A DNA stretch of 64,000 nt, from contig CP031740.1 in assembly GCA_022701275.1 (NCBI GenBank), positions 6,027,001-6,091,000 of the forward strand, given 5' to 3'. Origin of the DNA: Microcoleus vaginatus PCC 9802. GTDB taxonomy: Bacteria > Cyanobacteriota > Cyanobacteriia > Cyanobacteriales > Microcoleaceae. Under the pieces are notes generated by a model that was not told the origin of the DNA, searched no databases, and saw only the letters and a list, made by a program, of their open reading frames with translations. Each line of letters opens with the position of its first letter. Within the stretch, counting starts at the first letter, position 1. Below are positions 33,050 through 42,165 of the stretch, piece by piece. A program made the translations under genes and the position numbers.

Positions 33050-35170
33050 ATGCAAGAAATTCTTTATCTAGAAGTCCCGACACCGGATACAGCAGCCGTC
33101 TGCACTTGGTTGCAGCATGAATTCGATCCCGGAATCGGAGAAAAAATTATTACTGCTGACGGCTTTCGCCTGCTTTCACCAGCCACAACAGCCGAGGTTC
33201 TCAAGTCTGGAACTCAAAAGGCCAATCCAAAACCCGCCTTGGCTGACACCAATTCAGGAAACCAAAATTGGCGATCGACAGAACTTTCCACCTTTGTCTG
33301 GTCACTGCAACGCACCACTTATTTAAAAGTCTTTCGTCTAGAAGAGGCGCCTGCGGGAGAAAAAAAGTTCCTGGAAGCTCTGAATCTTGCTGTGAAAAAC
33401 AAGTTTCCCGATCGCTACCCGGAACCCCCTGTCATAGACCTCTCCAAACAGTCAATTTTTGAGGCTCTTGCCCCCTATTACCCCCTCACCGTCAAATACT
33501 TCCAAAAAATGCCTGAAGGCGAATACGACCTCAAGCGCGTCTACTGGTGGGAGCAACGTTGGCGCGAAGGCACTCGCAATCCTCAAAAGCCAAAACAAGT
33601 AGTGTTTTTGAAGGAAGAGGGAACAGGGAAGAAGGCAGAAGACACGATTTTGGTGTCGGATTCTGGCGATACTTTTTATGACTTAATTTATATTGGCGGG
33701 GCCTTGGGAGTGATTCACGCCGCAGTCATGGCGAGATTGGGCTACCGGGTGCTGCTAGTTGAACGAATGCCTTTCGGGCGAATGAATCGCGAGTGGAATA
33801 TTTCGCGGGATGAAATTCAAAGCTTAATTGATTTGGGTTTATTTACTGCTGCAGAAATCGAAACTTTGATTGCCCGAGAATATAAAGATGGCTACAACAA
33901 GTTTTTTGATGCTAACAATCCGCCCGTGGCTAAAGCACCAGTTCTGCACACACCAAAGGTACTCAATGTAGCTTTGGACGGCGAAAAATTGCTGAATTTA
34001 GCGGGAGTTAAGCTAACAGAAGCTGGTGGGGAAATCTGGGACGAAACTGAGTTTCTCAGAGCCGATGTTGAAGCAGAAAAAGTAGTAGTTCAAGCCCGCC
34101 ACTTGCCGACAAAAGCCGATCGCACTGCATTAGGACGGCTGCTGGTGGATGCAATGGGTTCGGCTTCTCCCATCGCTTGGCAATTGAACGAAGGGCGGAC
34201 TTTTGACAGCGTTTGTCCGACAGTGGGAGCAGTTATCGACGCAGGATTTGAGCCGGGAGTGTGGGATTCCGAGTACGGGGATGTGCTCTACACTCACGGG
34301 GACATTTCCCGCGGGCGCCAGCTCATCTGGGAGTTGTTTCCCGGCGCTGGCACAGAATTGACAGTTTATCTATTTCACTACCACCAAGTACATCCAGAGA
34401 ATCCCGGTTCTTTGCTGGAAATGTACGAGGATTTTTTCGCAATTTTGCCGGAATACCGCCGCTGCGATGTCGATAAATTGGTGTGGAAAAAACCGACCTT
34501 TGGTTATATTCCGGGGCATTTTAGCAGCAACAGCAGCGATCGCTCCGTGGCGATCGATCGCCTAGTCTCGATCGGCGACGCAGCATCCCTGCAATCTCCC
34601 CTCGTTTTCACCGGCTTCGGCTCCCTAGTCCGCAATCTTTTTCGCTTAACAGACCTTTTGGATACAGCTTTAAAGCACAATTTGTTGACGGCCAATCACT
34701 TAAACCAAATTCGCGCCTACCAGAGCAATGTTTCAGTAACTTGGCTCTTTTCTAAAGGCATGATGGTTCCTACCGGGAGCAGTTTGCCACCTCAAAGAAT
34801 TAATTCTATTCTCAATACCTTTTTCGGTATTTTGGCAGGACAAAAACTCACCGTAGCCGAAACTTTTATTAAAGACAGAAGCGACTGGCTAACTTTCAAT
34901 CGACTGGCGATCGAAGCAGCCGGAAAAAACCCTTCTCTCCTCTTGTGGATTTTAGATTTTGTCACCTTGGGGGATATTTGGCGCTGGCTGGGAAGTTACG
35001 TGAATTTTACTCTGCTGGCTTTGGCCAGTTTGCTGTTCGGATGGCTTCCCAGCTTCGCTCGCAGGGTACAACCTTGGTTGGAGCCCCGGTATCCGGCTGT
35101 TTGGCTGTGGCTGTTGGCTACCAGCTATGCTCTCACCTACGGCATGGGAAAAGGGAGAAAAGAGTTTTGA
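33050..35170 (+). CDS. CruA/CruP-type lycopene cyclase-like flavoprotein
   Basis: A 706-residue protein. A ~210-residue N-terminal region of unknown fold precedes an FAD-binding domain whose Rossmann motif reads YIGGALGVIHAAVMARLGYRVLLVER, close to CruA/CruP, followed by NREWNISRDEIQSLIDLGL, a hallmark of that family. DRLVSIGDAASLQSPLVFTGFGS binds the FAD further on. Two C-terminal hydrophobic stretches (FTLLALASLLFGWL, AVWLWLLATSYAL) suggest membrane attachment. CruA cyclises lycopene; CruP is implicated in limiting carotenoid epoxidation. The exact activity here is not certain. No other carotenoid gene is adjacent. Confidence 0.75.
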   Translation: MQEILYLEVPTPDTAAVCTWLQHEFDPGIGEKIITADGFRLLSPATTAEVLKSGTQKANPKPALADTNSGNQNWRSTELSTFVWSLQRTTYLKVFRLEEAPAGEKKFLEALNLAVKNKFPDRYPEPPVIDLSKQSIFEALAPYYPLTVKYFQKMPEGEYDLKRVYWWEQRWREGTRNPQKPKQVVFLKEEGTGKKAEDTILVSDSGDTFYDLIYIGGALGVIHAAVMARLGYRVLLVERMPFGRMNREWNISRDEIQSLIDLGLFTAAEIETLIAREYKDGYNKFFDANNPPVAKAPVLHTPKVLNVALDGEKLLNLAGVKLTEAGGEIWDETEFLRADVEAEKVVVQARHLPTKADRTALGRLLVDAMGSASPIAWQLNEGRTFDSVCPTVGAVIDAGFEPGVWDSEYGDVLYTHGDISRGRQLIWELFPGAGTELTVYLFHYHQVHPENPGSLLEMYEDFFAILPEYRRCDVDKLVWKKPTFGYIPGHFSSNSSDRSVAIDRLVSIGDAASLQSPLVFTGFGSLVRNLFRLTDLLDTALKHNLLTANHLNQIRAYQSNVSVTWLFSKGMMVPTGSSLPPQRINSILNTFFGILAGQKLTVAETFIKDRSDWLTFNRLAIEAAGKNPSLLLWILDFVTLGDIWRWLGSYVNFTLLALASLLFGWLPSFARRVQPWLEPRYPAVWLWLLATSYALTYGMGKGRKEF

Positions 35171-35201
35171 GTTTTGACTCAAAACTAGCAACTTCAATTC
35201 G

Positions 35202-36533
35202 CTATCGAAAACTCGGCAATTCAATTTCAGCTAGCGATCGGCGTTTTTTAGAAGCCCGCAGCGGACTGGCAATCAAGCTCAGCCAGTCTGGTTGGGCGAC
35301 TGCTGTAGGTTTTGCCACACTCGATCGCACTTCTTGAATGCCAAAGGTTTCAACGGAGTTCAAAATTTGAAAAGCCCTGGCCAATTCTTGGGTGTCCACA
35401 TTGGTAGCAGTTTCGGGTTCAGACTCCGCCACCGGCAGTTCAGGTTCCGCAACCGCAGGGGCCGAGTCAGGTGCCGGCTCATCAGGCTGGTAGGTTTCGG
35501 TCTCCTGTAATTGAATGGCGGATACTTGGGCTAATTTGTTGAGTTCTAGAGGGGCGGGGGATTCAGGCTCGATCGCATCGACAACAACCGCTACCTCTGG
35601 ATGCTCTTCGGTTTCCGACCAAGGTTGGACAGGGGAAGCGTTAAAGGCAGGCGGCAGCGGAACTTGAGAGCTTTTGACCGCAGCGAGCAAGGATTCTAAT
35701 TGCGCGCTGGCGCTATCCTCTGCATTGTCAGGCGGCTCGATCCTCGGCGACTTTACCTGCGGCCTGTCCAAACTTCTTTCCAAGGCAGCTTTGAATTGCA
35801 GAGTGTGGCGCTGCTGGCGGTGCAAGCGGGCTCGCAATTCCCTGCAAATATTTTCTGTGGCTACTAACTGGTGTAACTGTTCGTTGTAGCGCTGCACAGT
35901 TGACGCACATTCTCGCTCAACAGTCGCTAGCCTTACTTGGCTGGTTGCCAACTGACTTCTTAATTTTTCGACTAAAATTTCTTGACTTTGGAGGGTTTGA
36001 TGGGAAACTTCCACTTTCCCAAACAGCCGCGTCAATTGTTCTTGAGTATTTTCCAGTTCTGCAGTCCGCTGTTCTAGCAAAGTTTCGCGATTCTGCAATG
36101 TTTTTTGGGACTCTTCGAGAGCTGTTTCTAGCTGGGCGATGCGCTGTAAAAGGTCGCGGTTGCATTCGTGCAGCGCTTGCATTAAGGTGACTGGGGTTGA
36201 TCCTTTGCCCTTGGCCTGTTCGGCATTCCCAAGCATATTTTTTAGATTCTCTGAAATCGGGGGCGAGCCCGCCTCAGTCGGCTGTGTCGGAGATTGCGAA
36301 TTTTTTGTTTCAGGTTTTGTGGGAATTGCATCTACACTGATGGCGTTGGGAAAATCTACTGTTTGCCAGTCTTCTTCTGGCTGTTGGAGAACCGTTGCGG
36401 GAGGGTCTGTCGCATCGGGGGCGATCGGCTCAAAACCCCCAGCAGCAGCAAAATCTGACTGCAATGGTTCGGTATCGGATGGAACAGCAGGGTGCGGTTG
36501 GTGCTGATGGGCTCGAAGATCAGCTTCTGACAT
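35202..36533 (-). CDS. Coiled-coil protein, conserved in cyanobacteria, unknown function
   Basis: A 443-residue soluble protein. Pro/Ala/Glu-rich ends (residues 1-95 and 265-400) flank a long heptad-patterned coiled coil (~105-250, with LEQRTAELENTQEQLTRLFGKVE and LVEKLRSQLATSQVRL). The C-terminus is short and basic (RASKKRRSLAEIELPSF). No enzymatic motif. A scaffolding or cell-structure role is guessed from shape only. It is convergent with the CruA/CruP-like gene, and the gap is 31 nt. Confidence 0.75.
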   Translation of the reverse strand: MSEADLRAHQHQPHPAVPSDTEPLQSDFAAAGGFEPIAPDATDPPATVLQQPEEDWQTVDFPNAISVDAIPTKPETKNSQSPTQPTEAGSPPISENLKNMLGNAEQAKGKGSTPVTLMQALHECNRDLLQRIAQLETALEESQKTLQNRETLLEQRTAELENTQEQLTRLFGKVEVSHQTLQSQEILVEKLRSQLATSQVRLATVERECASTVQRYNEQLHQLVATENICRELRARLHRQQRHTLQFKAALERSLDRPQVKSPRIEPPDNAEDSASAQLESLLAAVKSSQVPLPPAFNASPVQPWSETEEHPEVAVVVDAIEPESPAPLELNKLAQVSAIQLQETETYQPDEPAPDSAPAVAEPELPVAESEPETATNVDTQELARAFQILNSVETFGIQEVRSSVAKPTAVAQPDWLSLIASPLRASKKRRSLAEIELPSFR

Positions 36534-37019
36534 GGCTTTTTATCCCAATACTCACAGGGTCTCAGATACAGTCTATCCTTAGAGATTCTCCAGAAGGAAG
36601 CCCCTAAGTGATAGTTTTTGGCATTTTTCCGGTTTTTTGGGACAATAACCTCTGAATCGAGTGGCGCGATCGAACTATAGCGTTCGGAACAAGTCCCATG
36701 GAAGTCGCAACAAGCAAGAAGGAAGAACCAATAAAATCAAGGGTTTGAGCAATTAAGAACGTCCTAACCGTTTTAGCTGTTGCGCTATACAACCCGAACT
36801 CTAATTAACGCGTAAGTTGCGCGCACCAGCACCCTCCGGCTGTGAGTTTTTCGCCGCGACTCCTATCAAAATGATTTTTCTCAATCTCTAATAGCAGTTT
36901 CAAACAATGATGCCACTGTAGACCCCTGATCCAAACCCAGGCAGAATAAGTTATTCCCAATTCTTTAATTCTTTAATCTAAAATGGTATAACTTCCTGTT
37001 TCGGTATCCGTGCGATCGC
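36534..37019. other. Intergenic region without a supported gene
   Basis: About 490 bases. The only frame of note (36604-36792, minus) lacks a ribosome-binding site and family resemblance. The left part must contain the promoter of the coiled-coil gene. Confidence 0.4.
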
Positions 37020-37682
37020 CTAAGCTTTAACAACTGCAAAATGTTTGTCAATGATTGCTGGAACTTCTGCCGGGGCAATGCGACTGTAGCGAGTTTTGTC
37101 CGGCATTAAAACTATATTTGGGCCGGCTTTGCACTGTTTGAGACATCCGGTTCCCTGAACTGTCACTTTGTCTTCTAAACCGCGCGAATTCAAAGCATTT
37201 TCTAAAGCTTTACAGACTCCTCCAGCGCCCCGCTTCAGGCAGTCTGATTTTTGACATACTAATATTTTGGTTTGGGTTTTTGCCGGAGCTTTTACAGTTT
37301 GAGCTGCTGTGGCAGAGGTGAATTGGCTTTTGGCGATCGCGCGAGCGTCGGATGTCCATACCGCAACAGGCAGATTGGTGGAGTCGAGCAGTTCTGGCGA
37401 TCGATCGTTTTGGCCTTGAGCCAGCTTGAGGCTGCGAGCTTTAAGTTTTATTTTACCGTTTTTCAAGTTGATTTCTTTCTCACCTACAACTTCAACTTTC
37501 AAACCCGGCGTCAAAACAGGTAACAGAAATGACCGCAATTCCTTGCACAGTTTAACAAGATATTCTACTCCCCGAGCATTGCTAATTCGCAAATATTTAA
37601 GTTTGCAGCCATCTTCAATAATCAGGCCGAGGATTTCTCCCTCTAAACTGAATTCGGAAACTTGCTTGCCAGACTTATACAT
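37020..37682 (-). CDS. (2Fe-2S) thioredoxin-like ferredoxin domain protein
   Basis: A 220-residue protein. Residues ~1-100 are a beta-rich domain (SEFSLEGEILGLIIEDG, EINLKNGKIKLKARSLKL). The last ~90 residues are a thioredoxin-like 2Fe-2S ferredoxin: ILVCQKSDCLKRGAGGVCKALE, then TGCLKQCKAGPNIVLMPD, with four conserved Cys. It probably carries electrons in the cytoplasm; the partner is unknown. The ATG at 37682 has a strong AAGGAG 8 nt upstream; a longer frame to 37811 overlaps the neighbouring gene and is not used. Confidence 0.85.
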   Translation of the reverse strand: MYKSGKQVSEFSLEGEILGLIIEDGCKLKYLRISNARGVEYLVKLCKELRSFLLPVLTPGLKVEVVGEKEINLKNGKIKLKARSLKLAQGQNDRSPELLDSTNLPVAVWTSDARAIAKSQFTSATAAQTVKAPAKTQTKILVCQKSDCLKRGAGGVCKALENALNSRGLEDKVTVQGTGCLKQCKAGPNIVLMPDKTRYSRIAPAEVPAIIDKHFAVVKA

Positions 37683-37749
37683 TGTTATGACTCCTTTAAA
37701 TCCGTTACATCCGTTACATCTTGTACACTGAGCTTTGCCGAACTTCCTT

Positions 37750-38001
37750 CTACCTTGAAGCCTTTTGCCAGCAGCACTCCAGCCATTCCACCAGTTCGTC
37801 CCGAGGGGCACTGACTTGCCTCAACACGCTCATTAACTGAGCCGCTTGTTTAGCTGTGTTGACTTTTGCCCGCAAAGGTTGGTCAACCGCACACCAGCAG
37901 GGAATTTCTAGTTCTTGCAAGCGTTTGTAAACTTGCCACCTATCTAGCCAACTAACTTGCACAATGTCACAAACTTCTAATTCTGGATCTGCTGGATTCA
38001 T
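37750..38001 (-). CDS. Asr1405/Asl0597-like small conserved protein
   Basis: An 83-residue soluble protein: LEVCDIVQVSWLDRWQVYKRLQELEIPCWCAVDQPL and ELVEWLECCWQ. This matches the cyanobacterial family known by Anabaena names Asr1405/Asl0597; function unknown. It lies 67 nt upstream of the 2Fe-2S gene on the same strand. The gap contains the tandem word CCGTTACAT x2. Confidence 0.75.
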   Translation of the reverse strand: MNPADPELEVCDIVQVSWLDRWQVYKRLQELEIPCWCAVDQPLRAKVNTAKQAAQLMSVLRQVSAPRDELVEWLECCWQKASR

Positions 38002-38356
38002 TTTTTAACAACAGTAATAATTTGCATTAATTTTTACCCTGAAGGGTAGCGGGTAGAAGTTAAAAGCCAGATTTCAGCAGAACATCAAAGATGATCGAAA
38101 GCCCTTCCTGAAAAATTCTGCCTTTTGCCCTCTGCCTTCTGCTTTCAGAAGGTTCGCCCCACTTTCAGGAAGCGTTCAGAACTAGGATCTTGTTCAAGCA
38201 TAACCCAACTGCTAATAATTCTCAATAGGTTTACAAAAAAAATTTCCTACTCTATAAAATCTTCTACTATCGAGGCAGACGCTGCTTGACTGGTAAATTT
38301 ACGGTGCTAGACTGACTCTATTGGCAACAAAACTGCCTATTGAGAGGAGAACACAC
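38002..38356. other. Intergenic/promoter region of dps with inverted repeat
   Basis: CTTCCTGAAA (38104-38113) pairs with TTTCAGGAAG (38163-38172) around a CT-rich stretch with repeated TCTGCCTT words. The right end provides the dps leader. No gene seen. Confidence 0.4.
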
Positions 38357-38899
38357 ATGGCTGAGACTCAGAGTGCATTGAGACCGTTTGGACACATAGC
38401 CGAAAACCCAGTTCTACTGGAACATTCAGTCACAGCACCGATTTGTGAAGGGATGAACGCGCTGCTGGCCAGTTTTCAGGCTCTATACCTGCAATATCAA
38501 AAACATCATTTTGTGGTGGAAGGGGCAGAATTTTACTCCTTGCACAAATTCTTTGAAGAAAGCTACGGAGAAGCTCAAGATAGCGTCCACGAGTTGGGCG
38601 AACGGTTAAACGGGTTGGGCGGCATACCAGCAGCTAGCTTTAGCAAGTTAGCCGAGCTGTGTTGTTTTGAGCCTGAAGCCGACGGCGTATATTCCTGCCG
38701 CCAAATGCTGGAACACGATTTAATTGCGGAACAAGCTATCCTCGGTTTGCTGCGGCGTCAAGCAGGACAAGCAGAAAGTTTGGGCGATCGAGCTACGCGC
38801 TACCTCTACGAAAAAATCCTGCTAAAAACAGAAGAGCGGGCTTATCACATTTCTCACTTCCTCGCCCCCGATACCTTAGTGCAGTTGAACTTGAACTAA
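38357..38899 (+). CDS. dps: Dps-family ferritin-like DNA/iron protection protein
   Basis: A 180-residue four-helix protein. [40 protein letters not shown] matches the Dps ferroxidase helix pair, and [18 protein letters not shown] matches the C-terminal helix. It oxidises Fe(II) with peroxide in a dodecamer and protects DNA. The ATG at 38357 has GAGGAG 7 nt upstream; an in-frame TTG 36 nt earlier has no ribosome-binding site. Confidence 0.9.
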   Translation: MAETQSALRPFGHIAENPVLLEHSVTAPICEGMNALLASFQALYLQYQKHHFVVEGAEFYSLHKFFEESYGEAQDSVHELGERLNGLGGIPAASFSKLAELCCFEPEADGVYSCRQMLEHDLIAEQAILGLLRRQAGQAESLGDRATRYLYEKILLKTEERAYHISHFLAPDTLVQLNLN

Positions 38900-38952
38900 C
38901 AATTCTTCTTCTTCCTCTTCCTTCGCGCCTTCGCGGTTCGTTATCTTAGATC

Positions 38953-38990
38953 AAAAAAAAGCGGGCAGTTTTGTGACTGCCCGCTTTTTT
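38953..38990. terminator. Bidirectional Rho-independent terminator (dps/chlP)
   Basis: AAAAAAGCGGGCAGT (38955-38969) and its perfect complement (38976-38990) form a 15-bp stem with a 6-nt loop, giving a U-run on both strands. It lies between the convergent genes dps and chlP. Confidence 0.93.
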
Positions 38991-39017
38991 ATACAAAGTG
39001 CGCTTGCCTGCAGGGAA

Positions 39018-40238
39018 TTAAGGCGCTAAAGCATTGCCGCGCAACAAGCTACCAATGGTTTTCGCAGTAATCTTCATCTGCACGAAAGGATTGGCCGGTA
39101 CTACTGTTTTATACAAGTAGCTATCGAATGTGAGCTTTTGCACATCGCGATCGGCACACATTTCCACAAAAGCTTCGCGGGTAGCGTCGGAACGGTAAAA
39201 CACGCGCTGCAAAATGTCAAGAACTTTGTAAGTAATGCCGTAGGCTTTATCCCACCGCTTCAGGTAAATCTTAATTTCCTCTTCAGTCGGAATGCGCGCG
39301 CCTTTATTGGAAATCTCCACAATAGTTTCGGCGCACATCCGGCCAGACTTGGCGGCAAAATAGATACCTTCGCCGGAAGACTTGGTAACGTAGCCTGCAG
39401 CATCGCCTACGAGAGCAACTCGGCCGACAACCCGGCGGGGACGCGGATGTTCCGGGATGGGGTGAGCTTCCACTTTAATAATCTCACCGCCCATCAGTTT
39501 TTTGGCAGCGCGGGCGCGGACTCCTGCTTGCAGCTTTTTGATGCTGGCTTGATTGACTTTCATCGTGCCGGTACCGACGGCTACGTGGTCGTATTTGGGG
39601 AACACCCAAGCGTAGAAGTCGGTAGATACGTCGTCGCCGACGTACATTTCGGCTAAGTCTTCGTAGTAAGCCATTTTATCTTCTGGCAGGCGGATGCGCT
39701 CTTGGAAGGCGATCGCATAATTGTAGTCGCCAGCGTCGATCGCCTTTGCTACGCGGGAGTTAGCGCCGTCAGCCCCGATTACCAAATCGACTTTCAGAGT
39801 TTTCTGAATTCCCATTGCGCTGCCGTCGGAGTGGTCGGCATAGTGGAGAGTGTAGGGGTCTGTATTGTTGCCGGGAATTTCTAATTTGTGAACGGTGCCG
39901 TTAATCAGTTTTGCACCCAACGAAGCGGCGCGATCGCGCATGAAGCCATCGAGCACTTCGCGGCGGCACATACCGATGTATTCGTGTGCGTTTTCAATAT
40001 TGATGTCCACCTCGACGTTGGAGGGGGAGATCATTTTCATTTTTCTGACTTGGCGGTCAATAATACTTTGCGGCAAATCAAATTCGCTGACCATGCACAG
40101 GGGAATCGCCCCACCGCAGGGTTTGGCGTTGTCTAATTTACGCTCGAATAGGTATGTTTCGATTCCTGCTTTTACCAATGTTTCGGCGGCGGAAGAACCC
40201 GCAGGGCCTGAACCTACTACTGCAACCCTTAGTGTCAA
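39018..40238 (-). CDS. chlP: Geranylgeranyl reductase ChlP
   Basis: A 406-residue flavoprotein, the standard ChlP length. The FAD Rossmann motif VAVVGSGPAGSSAAE follows the start, then the KPCGGAIP signature, DLVIGADGANSRVAK and VALVGDAAGYVTKSSGEGIYFA. It reduces geranylgeranyl groups to phytyl for chlorophyll, phylloquinone and tocopherol synthesis. The TTG at 40238 is used as start because GGAGAG lies 8 nt before it and it gives the family length; a GTG at 40292 lacks a ribosome-binding site. A diverged fragment of a second copy lies at the right window end. Confidence 0.95.
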   Translation of the reverse strand: MTLRVAVVGSGPAGSSAAETLVKAGIETYLFERKLDNAKPCGGAIPLCMVSEFDLPQSIIDRQVRKMKMISPSNVEVDINIENAHEYIGMCRREVLDGFMRDRAASLGAKLINGTVHKLEIPGNNTDPYTLHYADHSDGSAMGIQKTLKVDLVIGADGANSRVAKAIDAGDYNYAIAFQERIRLPEDKMAYYEDLAEMYVGDDVSTDFYAWVFPKYDHVAVGTGTMKVNQASIKKLQAGVRARAAKKLMGGEIIKVEAHPIPEHPRPRRVVGRVALVGDAAGYVTKSSGEGIYFAAKSGRMCAETIVEISNKGARIPTEEEIKIYLKRWDKAYGITYKVLDILQRVFYRSDATREAFVEMCADRDVQKLTFDSYLYKTVVPANPFVQMKITAKTIGSLLRGNALAP

Positions 40239-40485
40239 AGCTTTTCTCTCCAGTTTTTTTCTATAGGCATTACTCAGGTGTGATGGTATCACGGACTTTG
40301 GATGCGGTGGCGTGAAGCAGGGGAGATTTCAATGAAATGAAACAGAGCTTAACAGTTCGATACGAAAATCGGGTTTCGGGCAGTAGGTGCGATCGAAGAT
40401 CTTAAATCTTTAACGGCAGATGAACGCGGATGGACGCTGATGTGCACGGGTGTACAGGGGTGTGCGATCGAACTTCTAAGAAGAA

Positions 40486-40595
40486 GCTTTCGGGCCTGTT
40501 CCACAACAGATGAATTTTCTGCTTGTGGGGTGGGCTTCTAGGCTGAACGAGCTTTCGGGCCTGTTCCACAACAGATGAATTTTCTGCTTGTGGGG
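40486..40595. repeat. Perfect 45-bp direct repeat pair
   Basis: A 45-bp sequence at 40486-40530 recurs exactly at 40551-40595 (begins GCTTTCGGGCCTGTTCC, ends TTCTGCTTGTGGGG). The intervening 20 bp differ. The gap between chlP and the next gene (40239-40687) contains no gene; the repeats occupy its middle. Confidence 0.85.
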
Positions 40596-40687
40596 AGTAG
40601 GGGCTGGGCATCTTGCCCGCCCATAAGAGGTTAGAAGCAGTCCAATAAGTTACATTAAAGTTACTTGCACTTATATCTAAAATTCTT

Positions 40688-41074
40688 ATGCTCGGTAATT
40701 TTCAACAAAGCAACCTGCGGATTGAGCTTGAAGCTTCTGAAACAGCGATTAGAGACAGCTTGTTGCGTCCGAGTCAATTGCAGCAGTGGATGTGGCCGCA
40801 GCAGTTGTCTAGCGGTTTGCCGGAAGAATTTGCTCAAGGTTTGACCTTTACGAGTTGGTTGGGCCCGGTGGCAGTTCAGCATCACGTTGATATTGCTGAG
40901 CCGAATTGTCTGCGGCTGTTATTGAGTCAGGGAATTGACGGATTTCACGAGTGGTATTGGGGCGACGGTTGGGTGCAGTCTCGGTTGGAGGGAGTGTCGC
41001 TGCTGCCACTGAATTTGGGGCAAACCGCTAGTTTACTGCGGCTGCGGGAGTTTGTGGCCCGCAAGGGGAAGTAG
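40688..41074 (+). CDS. SRPBCC-like conserved cyanobacterial protein
   Basis: A 128-residue protein. ETAIRDSLLRPSQLQQWMWPQQL and LTFTSWLGPVAVQHHVDIAEPNCLRLLLSQGIDGFHEWYWGDGWVQSRLEGVS resemble the helix-grip START/SRPBCC fold with its tryptophan-rich strand pairs. The family assignment is by pattern only. Function unknown. Confidence 0.6.
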   Translation: MLGNFQQSNLRIELEASETAIRDSLLRPSQLQQWMWPQQLSSGLPEEFAQGLTFTSWLGPVAVQHHVDIAEPNCLRLLLSQGIDGFHEWYWGDGWVQSRLEGVSLLPLNLGQTASLLRLREFVARKGK

Positions 41075-41198
41075 ATAAATGACTCTCCAAAATCCTTAGA
41101 ACAAAGTCTGGTAGTCCTGCATAGCAACGAAAAATCCTAAACACTTTTAGGGGTAAAGAAGCGTTGTAATGATGGATAAAATACCCGAAAGCCCCACA

Positions 41199-41740
41199 TC
41201 ATTGGATATCTTTATAGATAGATGAGAACAAAGTCTTTCTTACCAACCGAGATATCCTTTGGTGAGGGGTGTTATTGAATCTTTCGTCGATCTCAGAAGT
41301 TTTGCCCGTATCTTTCCCGACAGATTTGTGTCGCTGGCGAGGCAAAACTTTTTTATATGCGGCCAAAAAATCTGTATAATAGACGGCACCTTGTCTGTCA
41401 ACTACTGGGAGGGAATCCGACCAACCTTTAGCACCCATTTCAACTAGACTTCCTATATATAGCAATCCTCGCATCATTTGTGAATTTCTTACTCCCGAGC
41501 GAGCGAGATCGGGGAGGGTTGGGGTGGGGTAAAAAATTTACGACTCATGTAGGATTGCTATAAACCGCTAAAATTTCTTTGGTTAAGGCATCAATTGGCA
41601 GCTTTTTCCACTGCTTGTTACCATTAGGGTCTACGAAAGACTACATTTCATCACCTTGGATTGTTAGTTGGCCTTGGTTTTTTGACTTTACTTGAACTTT
41701 CCGGGGGACTGATGCTAATTGTTGAAAAACACATAGTATT
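41199..41740 (-). pseudogene. Decayed IS1-family transposase
   Basis: Minus-strand pieces match the IS1 transposase: QGQLTIQGDEM (stop) SFVDPNGNKQWKKLPIDALTKEILAVY (41570-41700), then LPVVDRQGAVYYTDFLAAYKKVLPRQRHKSVGKDTG and FNNTPHQRISRLVRKTLF (41230-41420). It has an in-frame stop, loss of the middle and insertion of an intergenic repeat around 41480-41570, with no intact ends. The rest of 41075-42165 shows no other gene. Confidence 0.75.
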
Positions 41741-42165
41741 GGAACCAGCGAGGGGACAGCCTCGTGACTTTGACAATCGCGACTCAAGATATTTTTTCTA
41801 ATAAAAGCTGATCTCTCAATTTTTTTGTTTCTTCTGAAATCCTTGGATGTCTGGGGTTTTAAACAAACTGTTTGTGACAATATATACATTTAAAGTTTTG
41901 CTGAGCGCGGGGGGTGGGACAATTTTTAACGATGTTTGGAGAACCGAAACGGGGACAATTCATGGAGTTGAGAATTAACAAGGCTTAGATACGTCGCATT
42001 ATAACTGCTTACCCTTACTATGCCAGACTACCTGAAAGCCACGAGCTGCCGAAAAACTAACAGTGTGTTATAAAAACATAATTTGTTCCTTTCTAAAGCG
42101 CTATTCTCGACAGAACGAACCCGGTGTGTTTTGACTTCGCGTTAATTTTTACCAGAAAAATAAAT

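Noticed and set aside
36604-36792. 62-codon minus-strand frame
   Set aside because: No ribosome-binding site, no family resemblance and isolated; treated as noise.
37683-37811. N-terminal extension of the 2Fe-2S protein
   Set aside because: It overlaps the neighbouring gene and a strong AAGGAG precedes the internal ATG at 37682.
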